Below, piece by piece: positions 1 through 4,461 of a stretch of DNA of 5,295 nucleotides; the stretch's first letter is position 1, and every line of letters starts with the position of its first letter. Source of the stretch: Gammaproteobacteria bacterium (GTDB taxonomy: Bacteria; Pseudomonadota; Gammaproteobacteria; UBA6429; Thiohalophilaceae). The notes beneath the pieces are model-generated. The model ran no database searches. It was not told the DNA's origin and was given only the letters and a program-made list of their open reading frames with translations. Position numbers and translations under genes: made by a program. Location of the stretch: contig QILH01000079.1 in NCBI GenBank assembly GCA_003233255.1, forward strand, positions 1 to 5,295. The letters are read 5' to 3'.

Positions 1-40
1 AGCCCGGAGGGATTCTAAGTGCGGCGGATACCATGGTGAT
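1..40. other. Unassigned left edge
   Basis: These 40 bases lie beyond the ssrA terminator. No start codon with a ribosome binding site, no tRNA-like fold and no repeat of useful length is visible. They could be the end of a neighbouring gene or element lying outside the window, but nothing here decides it. Confidence 0.4.
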
Positions 41-76
41 AAAAGTAAAAAGCCCCGGTTAAAAAACCAGGGCCTT
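41..76 (-). terminator. Rho-independent terminator of ssrA
   Basis: Read on the minus strand, GCCCTGGTT (about 73-65) pairs with AACCGGGGC (60-52) across a T-rich loop; the stem is nine pairs including one U-G. It is followed directly by five T (51-47) and more T-rich sequence. It begins about ten bases after the CCA end of tmRNA, where an ssrA terminator is expected. Confidence 0.85.
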
Positions 77-82
77 TCGTAG

Positions 83-442
83 TGGTGGAGGCGGCGGGAA
101 TCGAACCCGCGTCCGTAAGTCCTCTGCCCTCGGCTCTACATGCTTATCCTGTTCTTTAATTTAACTGGCGACTGCCCAACAGGCGGGGATCATCGACAGC
201 GATTCCGTGTAGGTTTTAGCGAATCCACCCCGGACGTGTTTCATCGCGATCTTATATGGGATGACTCCGGTTATCTGCGCGTATAAGCACACCTCAGGCC
301 GAAGGCTTTACGCTGGTTATTAAGCAGCTAAAGCGTAGTTGTCGTCGTTTGCAACTATAATTTTGCAAAAGGATTTACGAGGATCTTGCACCTCGGCATG
401 CACCTCCGGTTTTGTAACCCGCGTCGAAGCCAGGTCGCCCCC
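83..442 (-). ncRNA. ssrA: tmRNA (transfer-messenger RNA)
   Basis: This is the RNA half of trans-translation: charged with alanine, it enters stalled ribosomes with SmpB, replaces the broken mRNA and adds a degradation tag. The 5' end reads GGGGGCGACC (442-433) and the 3' end reads CGCCTCCACCA (93-83). The two form a seven-pair acceptor stem with a G-U at the third pair, the alanine identity signal of tmRNA. The 3' end is encoded with CCA. A T-arm with GGTTCGATTCC (about 107-97) precedes it. The tag reading frame lies at 352-320. The total length of 360 nt is normal for a one-piece gammaproteobacterial tmRNA. smpB lies upstream on the same strand. The last base of the 5' end is two bases from a large fold-back repeat, described separately. 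Confidence 0.97.
320..352 (-). other. ssrA: tmRNA proteolysis-tag reading frame
   Basis: Reading 352 to 320 on the minus strand gives GCA AAC GAC GAC AAC TAC GCT TTA GCT GCT TAA, that is ANDDNYALAA, and a second TAA follows at 319-317. The non-templated alanine carried by tmRNA precedes this on tagged proteins. The LAA ending is the signal read by ClpXP-type proteases and the SspB adaptor system. The ANDDNYALAA form, with Asp in place of the Glu of E. coli, occurs in Pseudomonas and other gammaproteobacteria. Confidence 0.95.
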
Positions 443-443
443 A

Positions 444-585
444 AAAATGGATTCTAAGCTATTGCGCTTGACGTGGCGGTGTTAAAAAATGATTTTCATT
501 GCTCAGGTACCCGCTTGTACATTGCGCATAAAAATCATTTTTTAACACCACCACGTCTGCGCTCATAACGCTTACAATCCATTTT
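444..585. repeat. Large imperfect inverted repeat (fold-back) at ssrA 5' end
   Basis: The inner arms 470-496 and 531-557 are inverted copies of 27 bases with one difference, which is a G-U pair on one RNA strand. They surround a 34-base loop (497-530). The outer arms are also inverted copies: AAAATGGATT at 444-453 matches 585-576, and TAAGC at 455-459 matches 574-570. A poorly matched 10-12 base stretch separates outer from inner arms. The full fold-back is about 142 bp and its left arm reaches to two bases from the mature tmRNA 5' end, so it contains the ssrA promoter region. It has the shape of a miniature fold-back element, but I see no flanking target duplication and no transposase. An inverted duplication of the promoter is an alternative. 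Confidence 0.85.
451..456 (-). promoter_or_regulatory. Probable ssrA -10 box
   Basis: On the minus strand TAGAAT (456-451) matches TATAAT at five of six positions and ends eight bases before the tmRNA 5' end at 442. No good -35 hexamer lies 16-18 bases upstream, where the sequence is CCGCCA or similar. The assignment therefore rests on the -10 box and its spacing alone. The mature 5' end may instead be made by RNase P from a longer transcript. Confidence 0.5.
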
Positions 586-643
586 GCCAGTTTAAACTAC
601 TGGCAGAGATATCTATATTAGTATAACCGCCAATGCGGTTTTT
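586..643 (+). ncRNA. Possible small RNA diverging from ssrA
   Basis: The right arm of the fold-back mirrors the ssrA -10 region and gives TACAAT on the plus strand (573-578), again five of six to TATAAT. A start by the same spacing would fall near 586-587. The following 58 bases begin with a hairpin (GCCAGT 586-591 with ACTGGC 599-604). An AT-rich single-stranded stretch follows, and the region ends in a six-pair hairpin with five T at 625-643. Promoter, 5' hairpin and terminator are the parts of a small RNA gene. There is no good -35 box and no homology evidence, so this is a prediction only. Confidence 0.25.
625..643 (+). terminator. Hairpin with T run in the smpB-ssrA gap
   Basis: AACCGC (625-630), CAAT loop, GCGGTT (635-640), then TTT, so that five T in a row close the structure on the plus strand. 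In that direction it looks like a short rho-independent terminator, although no plus-strand gene precedes it apart from the small RNA proposed here. On the minus strand, just downstream of the smpB stop, the same hairpin is followed by ATACTAATAT without a T run, so it would be a poor smpB terminator. Confidence 0.45.
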
Positions 644-653
644 CAACAGGCTT

Positions 654-1130
654 TTAGCCTGATTTCATTATTCGGCCTTTTTCACGTGACCAGTCCCGGC
701 CTTTCTCGGCGGCGCGTTTGTCGTGTTGTTTCTTGCCCTTGGCCAGGCAGATCTCGATTTTGGCGCGGCCACGCACCCAGTACATCGCGGTGGGCACGAT
801 CGAATAGCCTTTACGCTCTACCGCGCCGACCAATTTGTTCAATTCCTGACGGTGTAACAGCAATTTGCGGGTACGGGTCTGCTCCGGGGTGATGTGGGTC
901 GAGGCAGTTTGCAGGGGCGTGATCAGGGTGCCAAACAAAAAGGCCTCGCTGTTTTTCAGCAGGATGTAGCTGTCCCTTAAGTTGACGCGGCCCTCGCGTA
1001 AACTCTTTACTTCCCAGCCCTGCAGCGCAATACCCGCCTCGAATTTGTCCTCTAACAGATAATCGTGACGGGCCTTTTTGTTCAGGGTGATGGTGTTGGA
1101 TTTTGTGCCTTTTTTCTTCTTTTGTGCCAT
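654..1130 (-). CDS. smpB: SsrA-binding protein SmpB
   Basis: SmpB is the protein partner of tmRNA. It binds the tRNA-like domain, mimics the missing codon-anticodon contact and places tmRNA in the empty A site of stalled ribosomes. The 158-residue product has the usual length (about 160). The N-terminal lead is lysine-rich (KKKKGTK). The OB-fold core follows, with the family sequences KKARHDYLLEDKFEAGI (about 18-34), LQGWEVKSLREGRVNL (about 36-51) and ALQTAS-like and TRTRKLLLH segments in the middle. The basic C-terminal tail has KGKKQHDKR and the terminal RIMK, the helix that reaches into the mRNA channel. The ATG at 1130 is chosen by alignment with the family start MAxKK; the upstream sequence has no strong ribosome binding site. 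It lies upstream of ssrA on the same strand, so the two halves of the system are neighbours. Confidence 0.96.
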   Translation of the reverse strand: MAQKKKKGTKSNTITLNKKARHDYLLEDKFEAGIALQGWEVKSLREGRVNLRDSYILLKNSEAFLFGTLITPLQTASTHITPEQTRTRKLLLHRQELNKLVGAVERKGYSIVPTAMYWVRGRAKIEICLAKGKKQHDKRAAEKGRDWSREKGRIMKSG

Positions 1131-1171
1131 AACGCAGTATAAACGATACTGACCACAAAATTAAAAAATAA

Positions 1172-1196
1172 CCTTGTCAAGGGGCTTTTGCCCTTG
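1172..1196. repeat. Overlapping inverted repeats in the divergent gap
   Basis: CAAGG at 1178-1182 can pair with CCTTG at 1172-1176 on its left. As part of CAAGGGGC (1178-1185), it can instead pair with GCCCTTG at 1190-1196 across a TTTT loop. The two pairings exclude each other. No T run follows closely on either strand, so a terminator is unlikely; an operator or simple palindromic spacer is possible. Confidence 0.5.
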
Positions 1197-1227
1197 AGCG
1201 TAGGCGGGTTTTCTCGCACAATTTGGT

Positions 1228-1246
1228 GATAACAATAATGATGCTA
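1228..1246 (+). promoter_or_regulatory. Weak Fur-box-like sequence before the transporter
   Basis: Compared by eye with the 19-base consensus GATAATGATAATCATTATC, 13 positions agree (GATAAC, AATAAT, GATGCT as three hexamers). It lies between the possible -10 box and the ribosome binding site, where a repressor could block transcription. A score like this can occur by chance in an AT-rich spacer of this size, so it is only a candidate. Confidence 0.2.
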
Positions 1247-1261
1247 AAGGAATAAACGGGG

Positions 1262-2698
1262 ATGCGACCAAAGACATCTGTTCACGGTTCCTGGTCGTCA
1301 CGCTGGGCGTTTATACTGGCGGCGACCGGTTCAGCCGTTGGTTTAGGTAATATCTGGAAGTTCCCATACATCACGGGCGAAAACGGCGGTGGTGCCTTTG
1401 TACTCGTTTATTTAATCTGCATTGCCTTGATCGGCATTCCCATTATGATGGCCGAAATCATGTTAGGTCGTCGTGGTCGGCAAAGTCCGGTCAACACGAT
1501 GCACACTCTTGCAATCGAATCGGGCCATCATCCGGCCTGGAAATATCTTGGCATCATGGGGGTTCTCGCGGGCTTTTTGATCTTGTCCTATTACAGCGTG
1601 ATTGCTGGTTGGGCGCTTGAATATCTAACCAAGGCCACAAGTGGAGATTTTGCCGGGCAAACGCCGGATGGTATCAAAACCTTGTTTGGCGATTTTATTG
1701 ACGATCCTAAACATCTGCTGCTGTGGCACACCATCTTTATGGTGATGACCTTTATCGTTGTTGCACGTGGGGTGCGAGGGGGGCTGGAACTCGCAGTGAA
1801 ATTTTTAATGCCAGCGCTGTTGGTGTTGTTGCTTATCCTGGTCGGTTATTCAATGAACACCAGTGGTTTTGGCGCGGCGGTTACTTATTTATTTACCCCT
1901 GATTTCTCAGCCTTGAGCTGGGGGTCGGTGCTAACGGCAATGGGCCATGCTTTCTTTACCTTGAGTCTGGGTATGGGGGCGATCATGGTGTATGGCTCGT
2001 ATCTTCCTAAAGACACCTCGATCGCGGGAACGACTTTTACCATTGCCTTTGCCGATACTGCGGTGGCTTTGCTTGCAGGGCTGGCAATTTTCCCCTTGGT
2101 CATAAGTAACAATCTGGAAGCGGGTTCGGGGCCAGGGTTGATCTTTGTCACCTTGCCATTAGCCTTTGGGCAGATGCCGTATGGTACGTTATTCGGGGCT
2201 TTGTTCTTTTTACTGTTGGCGTTTGCGGCCTGGACTTCCGCTATATCACTGCTTGAACCGGCCGTAACCTGGTTAGTCGAAAATAAAAACATGAAACGCG
2301 TGACGGCGACCATGATTGCGGGTATTACCACCTGGGCAGTGGGTATCTTAACGGTATTTTCTTTTCAGAAAGACTCACCGATTATTTTTTCATTTTATTT
2401 TGTGGGCGACAAAAAAGAAAACGGTATATTTGATGTACTGGATATATTAACCGCCAATATTATGTTACCGATTGGTGGAATCATGATCGCCATCTTTGCC
2501 GGCTGGATTATGAGCCGGGAGGCCAGCCGTGATGAGCTTGAAATGGGCGAGGGCCATGCCTACAAAACATGGAGGGTATTGACGCGATATATTGCACCCG
2601 CCCTGGTTAGCATTGTAATATTGCAATTATTCGGTCTGCTCGATCCGTTGTTTGCCTTGTTTGGTCCCATCGTTGATTTATTTAGTAGTAGTGTATAG
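1262..2698 (+). CDS. Sodium-dependent transporter, NSS (SLC6/LeuT) family
   Basis: This is an inner-membrane symporter that uses the sodium gradient to import a small amino-acid-like solute; the substrate cannot be read from the sequence. The 478-residue product has about 11 membrane helices, like the bacterial members MhsT and Tyt1 and one fewer than LeuT. Helix 1 carries GSAVGLGNIWKFPY (23-36) followed by ENGGGAF (40-46), the family signature; N30 matches sodium ligand N27 of LeuT. Helix 6 has FTLSLGMGAI (232-241), matching the unwound substrate-binding segment, with Met where LeuT has F259. Helix 8 has A322 or A323, T325 and S326, matching the Na2-site residues A351, T354 and S355. K33 replaces LeuT R30, the extracellular gate arginine. 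The start ATG is preceded by AAGGA ten bases upstream. It leads an operon with ratA and rnfH. Confidence 0.95.
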   Translation: MRPKTSVHGSWSSRWAFILAATGSAVGLGNIWKFPYITGENGGGAFVLVYLICIALIGIPIMMAEIMLGRRGRQSPVNTMHTLAIESGHHPAWKYLGIMGVLAGFLILSYYSVIAGWALEYLTKATSGDFAGQTPDGIKTLFGDFIDDPKHLLLWHTIFMVMTFIVVARGVRGGLELAVKFLMPALLVLLLILVGYSMNTSGFGAAVTYLFTPDFSALSWGSVLTAMGHAFFTLSLGMGAIMVYGSYLPKDTSIAGTTFTIAFADTAVALLAGLAIFPLVISNNLEAGSGPGLIFVTLPLAFGQMPYGTLFGALFFLLLAFAAWTSAISLLEPAVTWLVENKNMKRVTATMIAGITTWAVGILTVFSFQKDSPIIFSFYFVGDKKENGIFDVLDILTANIMLPIGGIMIAIFAGWIMSREASRDELEMGEGHAYKTWRVLTRYIAPALVSIVILQLFGLLDPLFALFGPIVDLFSSSV

Positions 2699-3129
2699 TG
2701 AAGAAAATTCAGAAAAGCGCGTTGGTGACGTATTCACCGCAACAAATGTTTTCCCTCGTCGATGATATCGATGCTTATTCCGACTTCTTACCCTGGTGCA
2801 GTCATAGCAAGGTGCTGGAACGCAACGATGATTCGGTGACGGGTAAATTAGAAATCAGCTATAGTTCGTTAAATAAATCCTTTGTTACTAAAAATATTAA
2901 TACCCCGCATACGCAGATCGAGATGCAGTTGGTCGAAGGGCCGTTTAAACATCTGCGTGGCCTGTGGTCATTTTCTGTGTTAGGGGATGAAGGTTGCAAA
3001 ATCGAATTGACCATGGAGTTTGAGTTCAGCAACAAATTGCTTGATATGACCGTTGGCCCGGTATTTAGTAAAATAGCTAACTCATTAGTCGATGCTTTTA
3101 TTGATCGAGCCAAAACAATATACGGATAA
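2698..3129 (+). CDS. ratA: RatA / COQ10-like START-domain protein
   Basis: This is a 143-residue cytoplasmic protein of the polyketide cyclase/START fold family. The E. coli relative RatA was reported to bind the 50S subunit and block formation of 70S ribosomes; the family also includes the COQ10 ubiquinone-binding proteins, so a quinone or lipid role is an alternative. Family features are KSALVTYSPQQMFSLVDDID near the N-terminus, YSDFLPWCSHSKVLE (about 27-41), LVEGPFKHLRGLWSF (about 78-92), CKIELTMEFEFSNKLL (about 100-115) and a closing helix with VDAFIDRAKTIYG. The start is GTG at 2698, whose G is the last base of the transporter TAG stop; the first methionine codon further in would cut into the first strand. 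No ribosome binding site is evident, so translation is probably coupled to the transporter. Confidence 0.92.
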   Translation: MKKIQKSALVTYSPQQMFSLVDDIDAYSDFLPWCSHSKVLERNDDSVTGKLEISYSSLNKSFVTKNINTPHTQIEMQLVEGPFKHLRGLWSFSVLGDEGCKIELTMEFEFSNKLLDMTVGPVFSKIANSLVDAFIDRAKTIYG

Positions 3130-3134
3130 TAACG

Positions 3135-3446
3135 ATGGCCGAGGCTAAAAATATTAATATCGAAGTGGCGTATGCTTTACCTGAGCAACAAGTTATTCTT
3201 CCGCTACAGGTCAATGTCGGTACGACAATAGTACAGGCGATTGAGTTATCGGGTGTACTTGAACAGTTTCCTGAGATTGATTTATTAAGCAGTAAGGTTG
3301 GAATATTTGGCAAAGCGGAAAAGCCGGATACTGAATTACGAGATAAAGACAGGATTGAGATCTATCGTCCCTTAATCGCCGATCCTAAAGAGTCACGGCG
3401 TAAACGTGCCGAGAAGAAAAAGGCGCAAGCGGAGGAAACTAAATAA
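3135..3446 (+). CDS. rnfH: RnfH family ubiquitin-like protein (RatB)
   Basis: This is a 103-residue protein of the RnfH family with a beta-grasp (ubiquitin/ThiS-like) fold. Its role is unclear: it was named from the Rnf electron-transfer operon and called RatB in E. coli, but was not shown to neutralise RatA. The family pattern is clear. A first strand INIEVAYALPEQQ is followed by LQVNVGTTIVQAIELSG (about 24-40), FPEIDL, then VGIFGKAEKPDTELRDKDRIEIYRPL (about 55-80, given here as consecutive parts VGIFGK, LRDKDRIEIYRPL). The tail is highly charged, with ADPKESRRKRAEKKK. It starts five bases after the ratA stop, with only a weak ribosome binding site. Its stop codon at 3444-3446 is three bases before a perfect inverted repeat. 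Confidence 0.93.
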   Translation: MAEAKNINIEVAYALPEQQVILPLQVNVGTTIVQAIELSGVLEQFPEIDLLSSKVGIFGKAEKPDTELRDKDRIEIYRPLIADPKESRRKRAEKKKAQAEETK

Positions 3447-3449
3447 TTG

Positions 3450-3541
3450 AAATAATTGGGGTCAGAGACGTATTTTTGGCTATTAATTAGGTATGTATCA
3501 TCAAGTTACAGGGAAAAATACGTCTCTGACCCCAATTATTT
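3450..3541. repeat. Perfect 28-bp inverted repeat between rnfH and bamE
   Basis: The arms 3450-3477 and 3514-3541 are exact inverted copies of 28 bases, around a 36-base loop (3478-3513). The core of each arm is GGGGTCAGAGACGTATTTTT, reading inward. The repeat begins three bases after the rnfH stop and ends three bases before the bamE stop, so it fills the convergent gap. A direct repeat AAATAATTG (3441-3449 and 3450-3458) spans the left edge and includes the rnfH stop. From memory, the GGGGTCAGAG motif is widespread in bacterial genomes near Y1-type (REP-associated tyrosine) transposase genes; I cannot confirm this here, and no transposase is present. In RNA it would form a very stable stem from either direction and may help end both transcripts, although it lacks a long T run. 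Confidence 0.92.
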
Positions 3542-3544
3542 ATT

Positions 3545-3874
3545 TTATTCTTCGAGAGTCTTTTCAGCCAGCTGACTGTCATCGATTCTGACGACCTTAC
3601 CGTCTTCAAAATACAGCGTCAGTAATTTGCGTTTGGTTTTTTGGTAACCATCCCGGTGGGTGTGGATAAAGTCCCAACGATTTTTATGGAATGGATCGGT
3701 TAACAACGGATTACCCATCAAAAAGGTAACCTGTTTTTTGTCCATGCCGATTTTCAGCTTGGCAATCTTATCGTCTTCAAGCTCATTACCCTGGCGCACA
3801 TCGACTCGGTATAGCGAGCAGCTGGTGAGTAATAATAGGCTTGCAAATAGAAGGTTAATGAGAATGGTTCGCAT
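3545..3874 (-). CDS. bamE: Outer membrane assembly lipoprotein BamE
   Basis: BamE (SmpA/OmlA) is a small lipoprotein of the BAM complex, which folds and inserts beta-barrel proteins into the outer membrane; it binds BamD and helps shape BamA. The 109-residue product begins with a lipoprotein signal peptide: MRTILINLLFASLLLL, then lipobox L-T-S-C with the lipidated Cys at 19, followed by Ser, which agrees with outer-membrane sorting. The mature part has the family signature YRVDVRQGNELEDDKIAKL (22-40), KIGMDKKQVTFLMGNPLLTD (41-60) and PFHKNRWDFIHTHRDG (61-76), with strands ending in LTLYFEDGKVVRID. The ATG at 3874 has a weak AAGAG about nine to thirteen bases upstream. It converges on rnfH and diverges from fur. 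A candidate Fur box lies within its first codons. Confidence 0.96.
   Translation of the reverse strand: MRTILINLLFASLLLLTSCSLYRVDVRQGNELEDDKIAKLKIGMDKKQVTFLMGNPLLTDPFHKNRWDFIHTHRDGYQKTKRKLLTLYFEDGKVVRIDDSQLAEKTLEE
3854..3872. promoter_or_regulatory. Candidate Fur box at the fur promoter
   Basis: The plus-strand sequence GTTAATGAGAATGGTTCGC agrees with GATAATGATAATCATTATC at 13 of 19 positions by eye, and its AATGAGAAT core is common in gammaproteobacterial Fur sites. It overlaps the possible fur -35 hexamer TTCGCA (3868-3873) and also the first codons of bamE. Fur commonly represses its own gene, which makes the site plausible. The score alone is not decisive. Confidence 0.35.
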
Positions 3875-3898
3875 TTAGAGCTCTTTTCACTGTATAAT
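3868..3898 (+). promoter_or_regulatory. Probable fur promoter
   Basis: A perfect -10 box TATAAT is at 3893-3898. The best -35 candidate is TTCGCA (3868-3873, four of six), with a long 19-base spacer. Transcription would start near 3905, giving a leader of about 31 bases before the TTG start at 3936. The same bases read on the minus strand give TTATACA, so a bamE promoter may overlap. The ATG at 3897 lies inside the -10 box. Confidence 0.6.
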
Positions 3899-3924
3899 GT
3901 ATCGATTAGCGATCATACCGGATC

Positions 3925-3938
3925 TGGAGCCAGACTTG
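3925..3938 (+). promoter_or_regulatory. Ribosome binding site deciding the TTG start of fur
   Basis: TGGAG at 3925-3929 is six bases before TTG at 3936-3938, a normal spacing. No comparable site precedes the in-frame ATG at 3897. The binding site lies within the small inverted repeat TCTGGAGCCAGA (3923-3934), which might partly hide it in the RNA. Confidence 0.7.
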
Positions 3939-4349
3939 GAAACAAAAGATTTAAAACAAGCGGGTTTGAAGGCGACCCTGCCTAGAATCAAGATTTTAAC
4001 CCTGTTGGAAGAGAATACCGTCCGGCACGTTAGTGCCGAGGATGTGTATAAAACCTTGCTGGAGGCGGGAGAAGATTTGAGTTTGGCGACGGTGTATCGT
4101 GTTCTGACTCAGTTTGAGCAGGCCGGCCTGGTCACTCGCCATCATTTTGAAGGCGGGCATTCGGTGTTCGAATTAAATGAGGGCGGTCACCATGATCATA
4201 TCCTTTGTGTTAAATGCGGTCGGGTAGATGAATTTGTTGATACTGTGATCGAAGATCGCCAGAAAAAGATTGCCGCCGAGAAGGGCTACAATATGACCGA
4301 CCATTCGCTGTATATTTTTGGAATTTGCCAAAGCTGTCAGAAATTGTAG
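3936..4349 (+). CDS. fur: Ferric uptake regulator Fur
   Basis: Fur is a cytoplasmic dimeric repressor that binds Fe(II) and shuts off iron-uptake genes; it also serves as a zinc-containing global regulator. With the TTG start the product is 137 residues, close to E. coli (148) and Pseudomonas (134). It begins ETKDLKQAGLKATLPRIKIL as in family members. The frame is open upstream to ATG 3897, which would add 13 residues (MYRLAIIPDLEPD) with no family match. The winged helix has VSAEDVYKTLL and the recognition segment LATVYRVLTQFEQAGLV. Metal residues follow: HHDH (85-88), CVKC with C91 and C94, H122 in DHSLYIFG, and C-terminal CQSC with C131 and C134. The two CxxC pairs suggest a four-cysteine structural zinc site. 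It diverges from bamE. Confidence 0.95.
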   Translation: METKDLKQAGLKATLPRIKILTLLEENTVRHVSAEDVYKTLLEAGEDLSLATVYRVLTQFEQAGLVTRHHFEGGHSVFELNEGGHHDHILCVKCGRVDEFVDTVIEDRQKKIAAEKGYNMTDHSLYIFGICQSCQKL

Positions 4350-4375
4350 GCTAATGAGTCATATGTAAAGGAATG

Positions 4376-4405
4376 TTAAATCAAAACTGTGTCACAGTTT
4401 ATAAG
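4376..4405 (+). promoter_or_regulatory. Possible promoter with operator-like palindrome for the lipoprotein gene
   Basis: AAACTGTG (4384-4391), a central T, then CACAGTTT (4393-4400) form a perfect 8+8 palindrome. It occupies the spacer between a weak -35 candidate TTAAAT (4376-4381) and a good -10 candidate TATAAG (4400-4405, five of six), 18 bases apart. A palindrome between the two promoter boxes is a classic repressor site. I do not recognise the regulator. As a hairpin it has too small a centre and no T run, so it is a poor fur terminator. Confidence 0.4.
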
Positions 4406-4461
4406 TAGTTAGACGTTTACAGTTCGAAAAATAATAATGGAAAGGAATTCACGGAGGACAT

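Larger units (their letters stand above)
1131..1261. promoter_or_regulatory. Divergent intergenic region smpB / transporter
   Basis: This 131-base gap must hold promoters for both directions. On the plus strand TTGAGC (1194-1199) and CACAAT (1217-1222), 17 bases apart and each four of six to consensus, are the best pair I find for the transporter operon. On the minus strand a perfect TTGACA (1180-1175) faces smpB, but no convincing -10 box follows at 16-18 bases; TATACT at 1141-1136 lies too far away and too close to the ATG. The transporter ribosome binding site is AAGGA at 1247-1251. A hairpin pair (1172-1196) and a Fur-box-like stretch (1228-1246) are listed separately. Confidence 0.45.

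Noticed and set aside
10..19. GGATTCTAAG occurs here and again at 449-458 in the fold-back arm
   Set aside because: A shared 10-base word is expected by chance in a window of this size, and the similarity does not extend convincingly on either side.
686..892. Plus-strand open frame opposite smpB
   Set aside because: It lies wholly antisense to a well-supported smpB, with an Arg/Pro/Ser-rich product typical of a reverse-frame shadow.
811..1158. Second minus-strand open frame overlapping smpB
   Set aside because: It is an out-of-frame reading of smpB with no family resemblance and no ribosome binding site.
1136..1180. TTGACA (1180-1175) with TATACT (1141-1136) as an smpB promoter
   Set aside because: The spacing is over 30 bases, far beyond a working promoter, and the -10 would nearly touch the ATG.
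1885..2331. Minus-strand open frame of 148 codons inside the transporter
   Set aside because: It is antisense to conserved membrane helices 6-8, and its composition reflects the opposite strand.
3660..3878. Plus-strand open frame opposite bamE
   Set aside because: It is a shadow of bamE, which has a full family match and a lipobox.
4384..4400. Palindrome as a fur terminator
   Set aside because: The arms leave almost no loop and no T run follows, so an operator explains it better.
4374..4409. Tiny frame MLNQNCVTVYK after AAAGGA
   Set aside because: The ribosome binding site touches the ATG with no spacing, and the frame is just the palindrome and promoter sequence read through.
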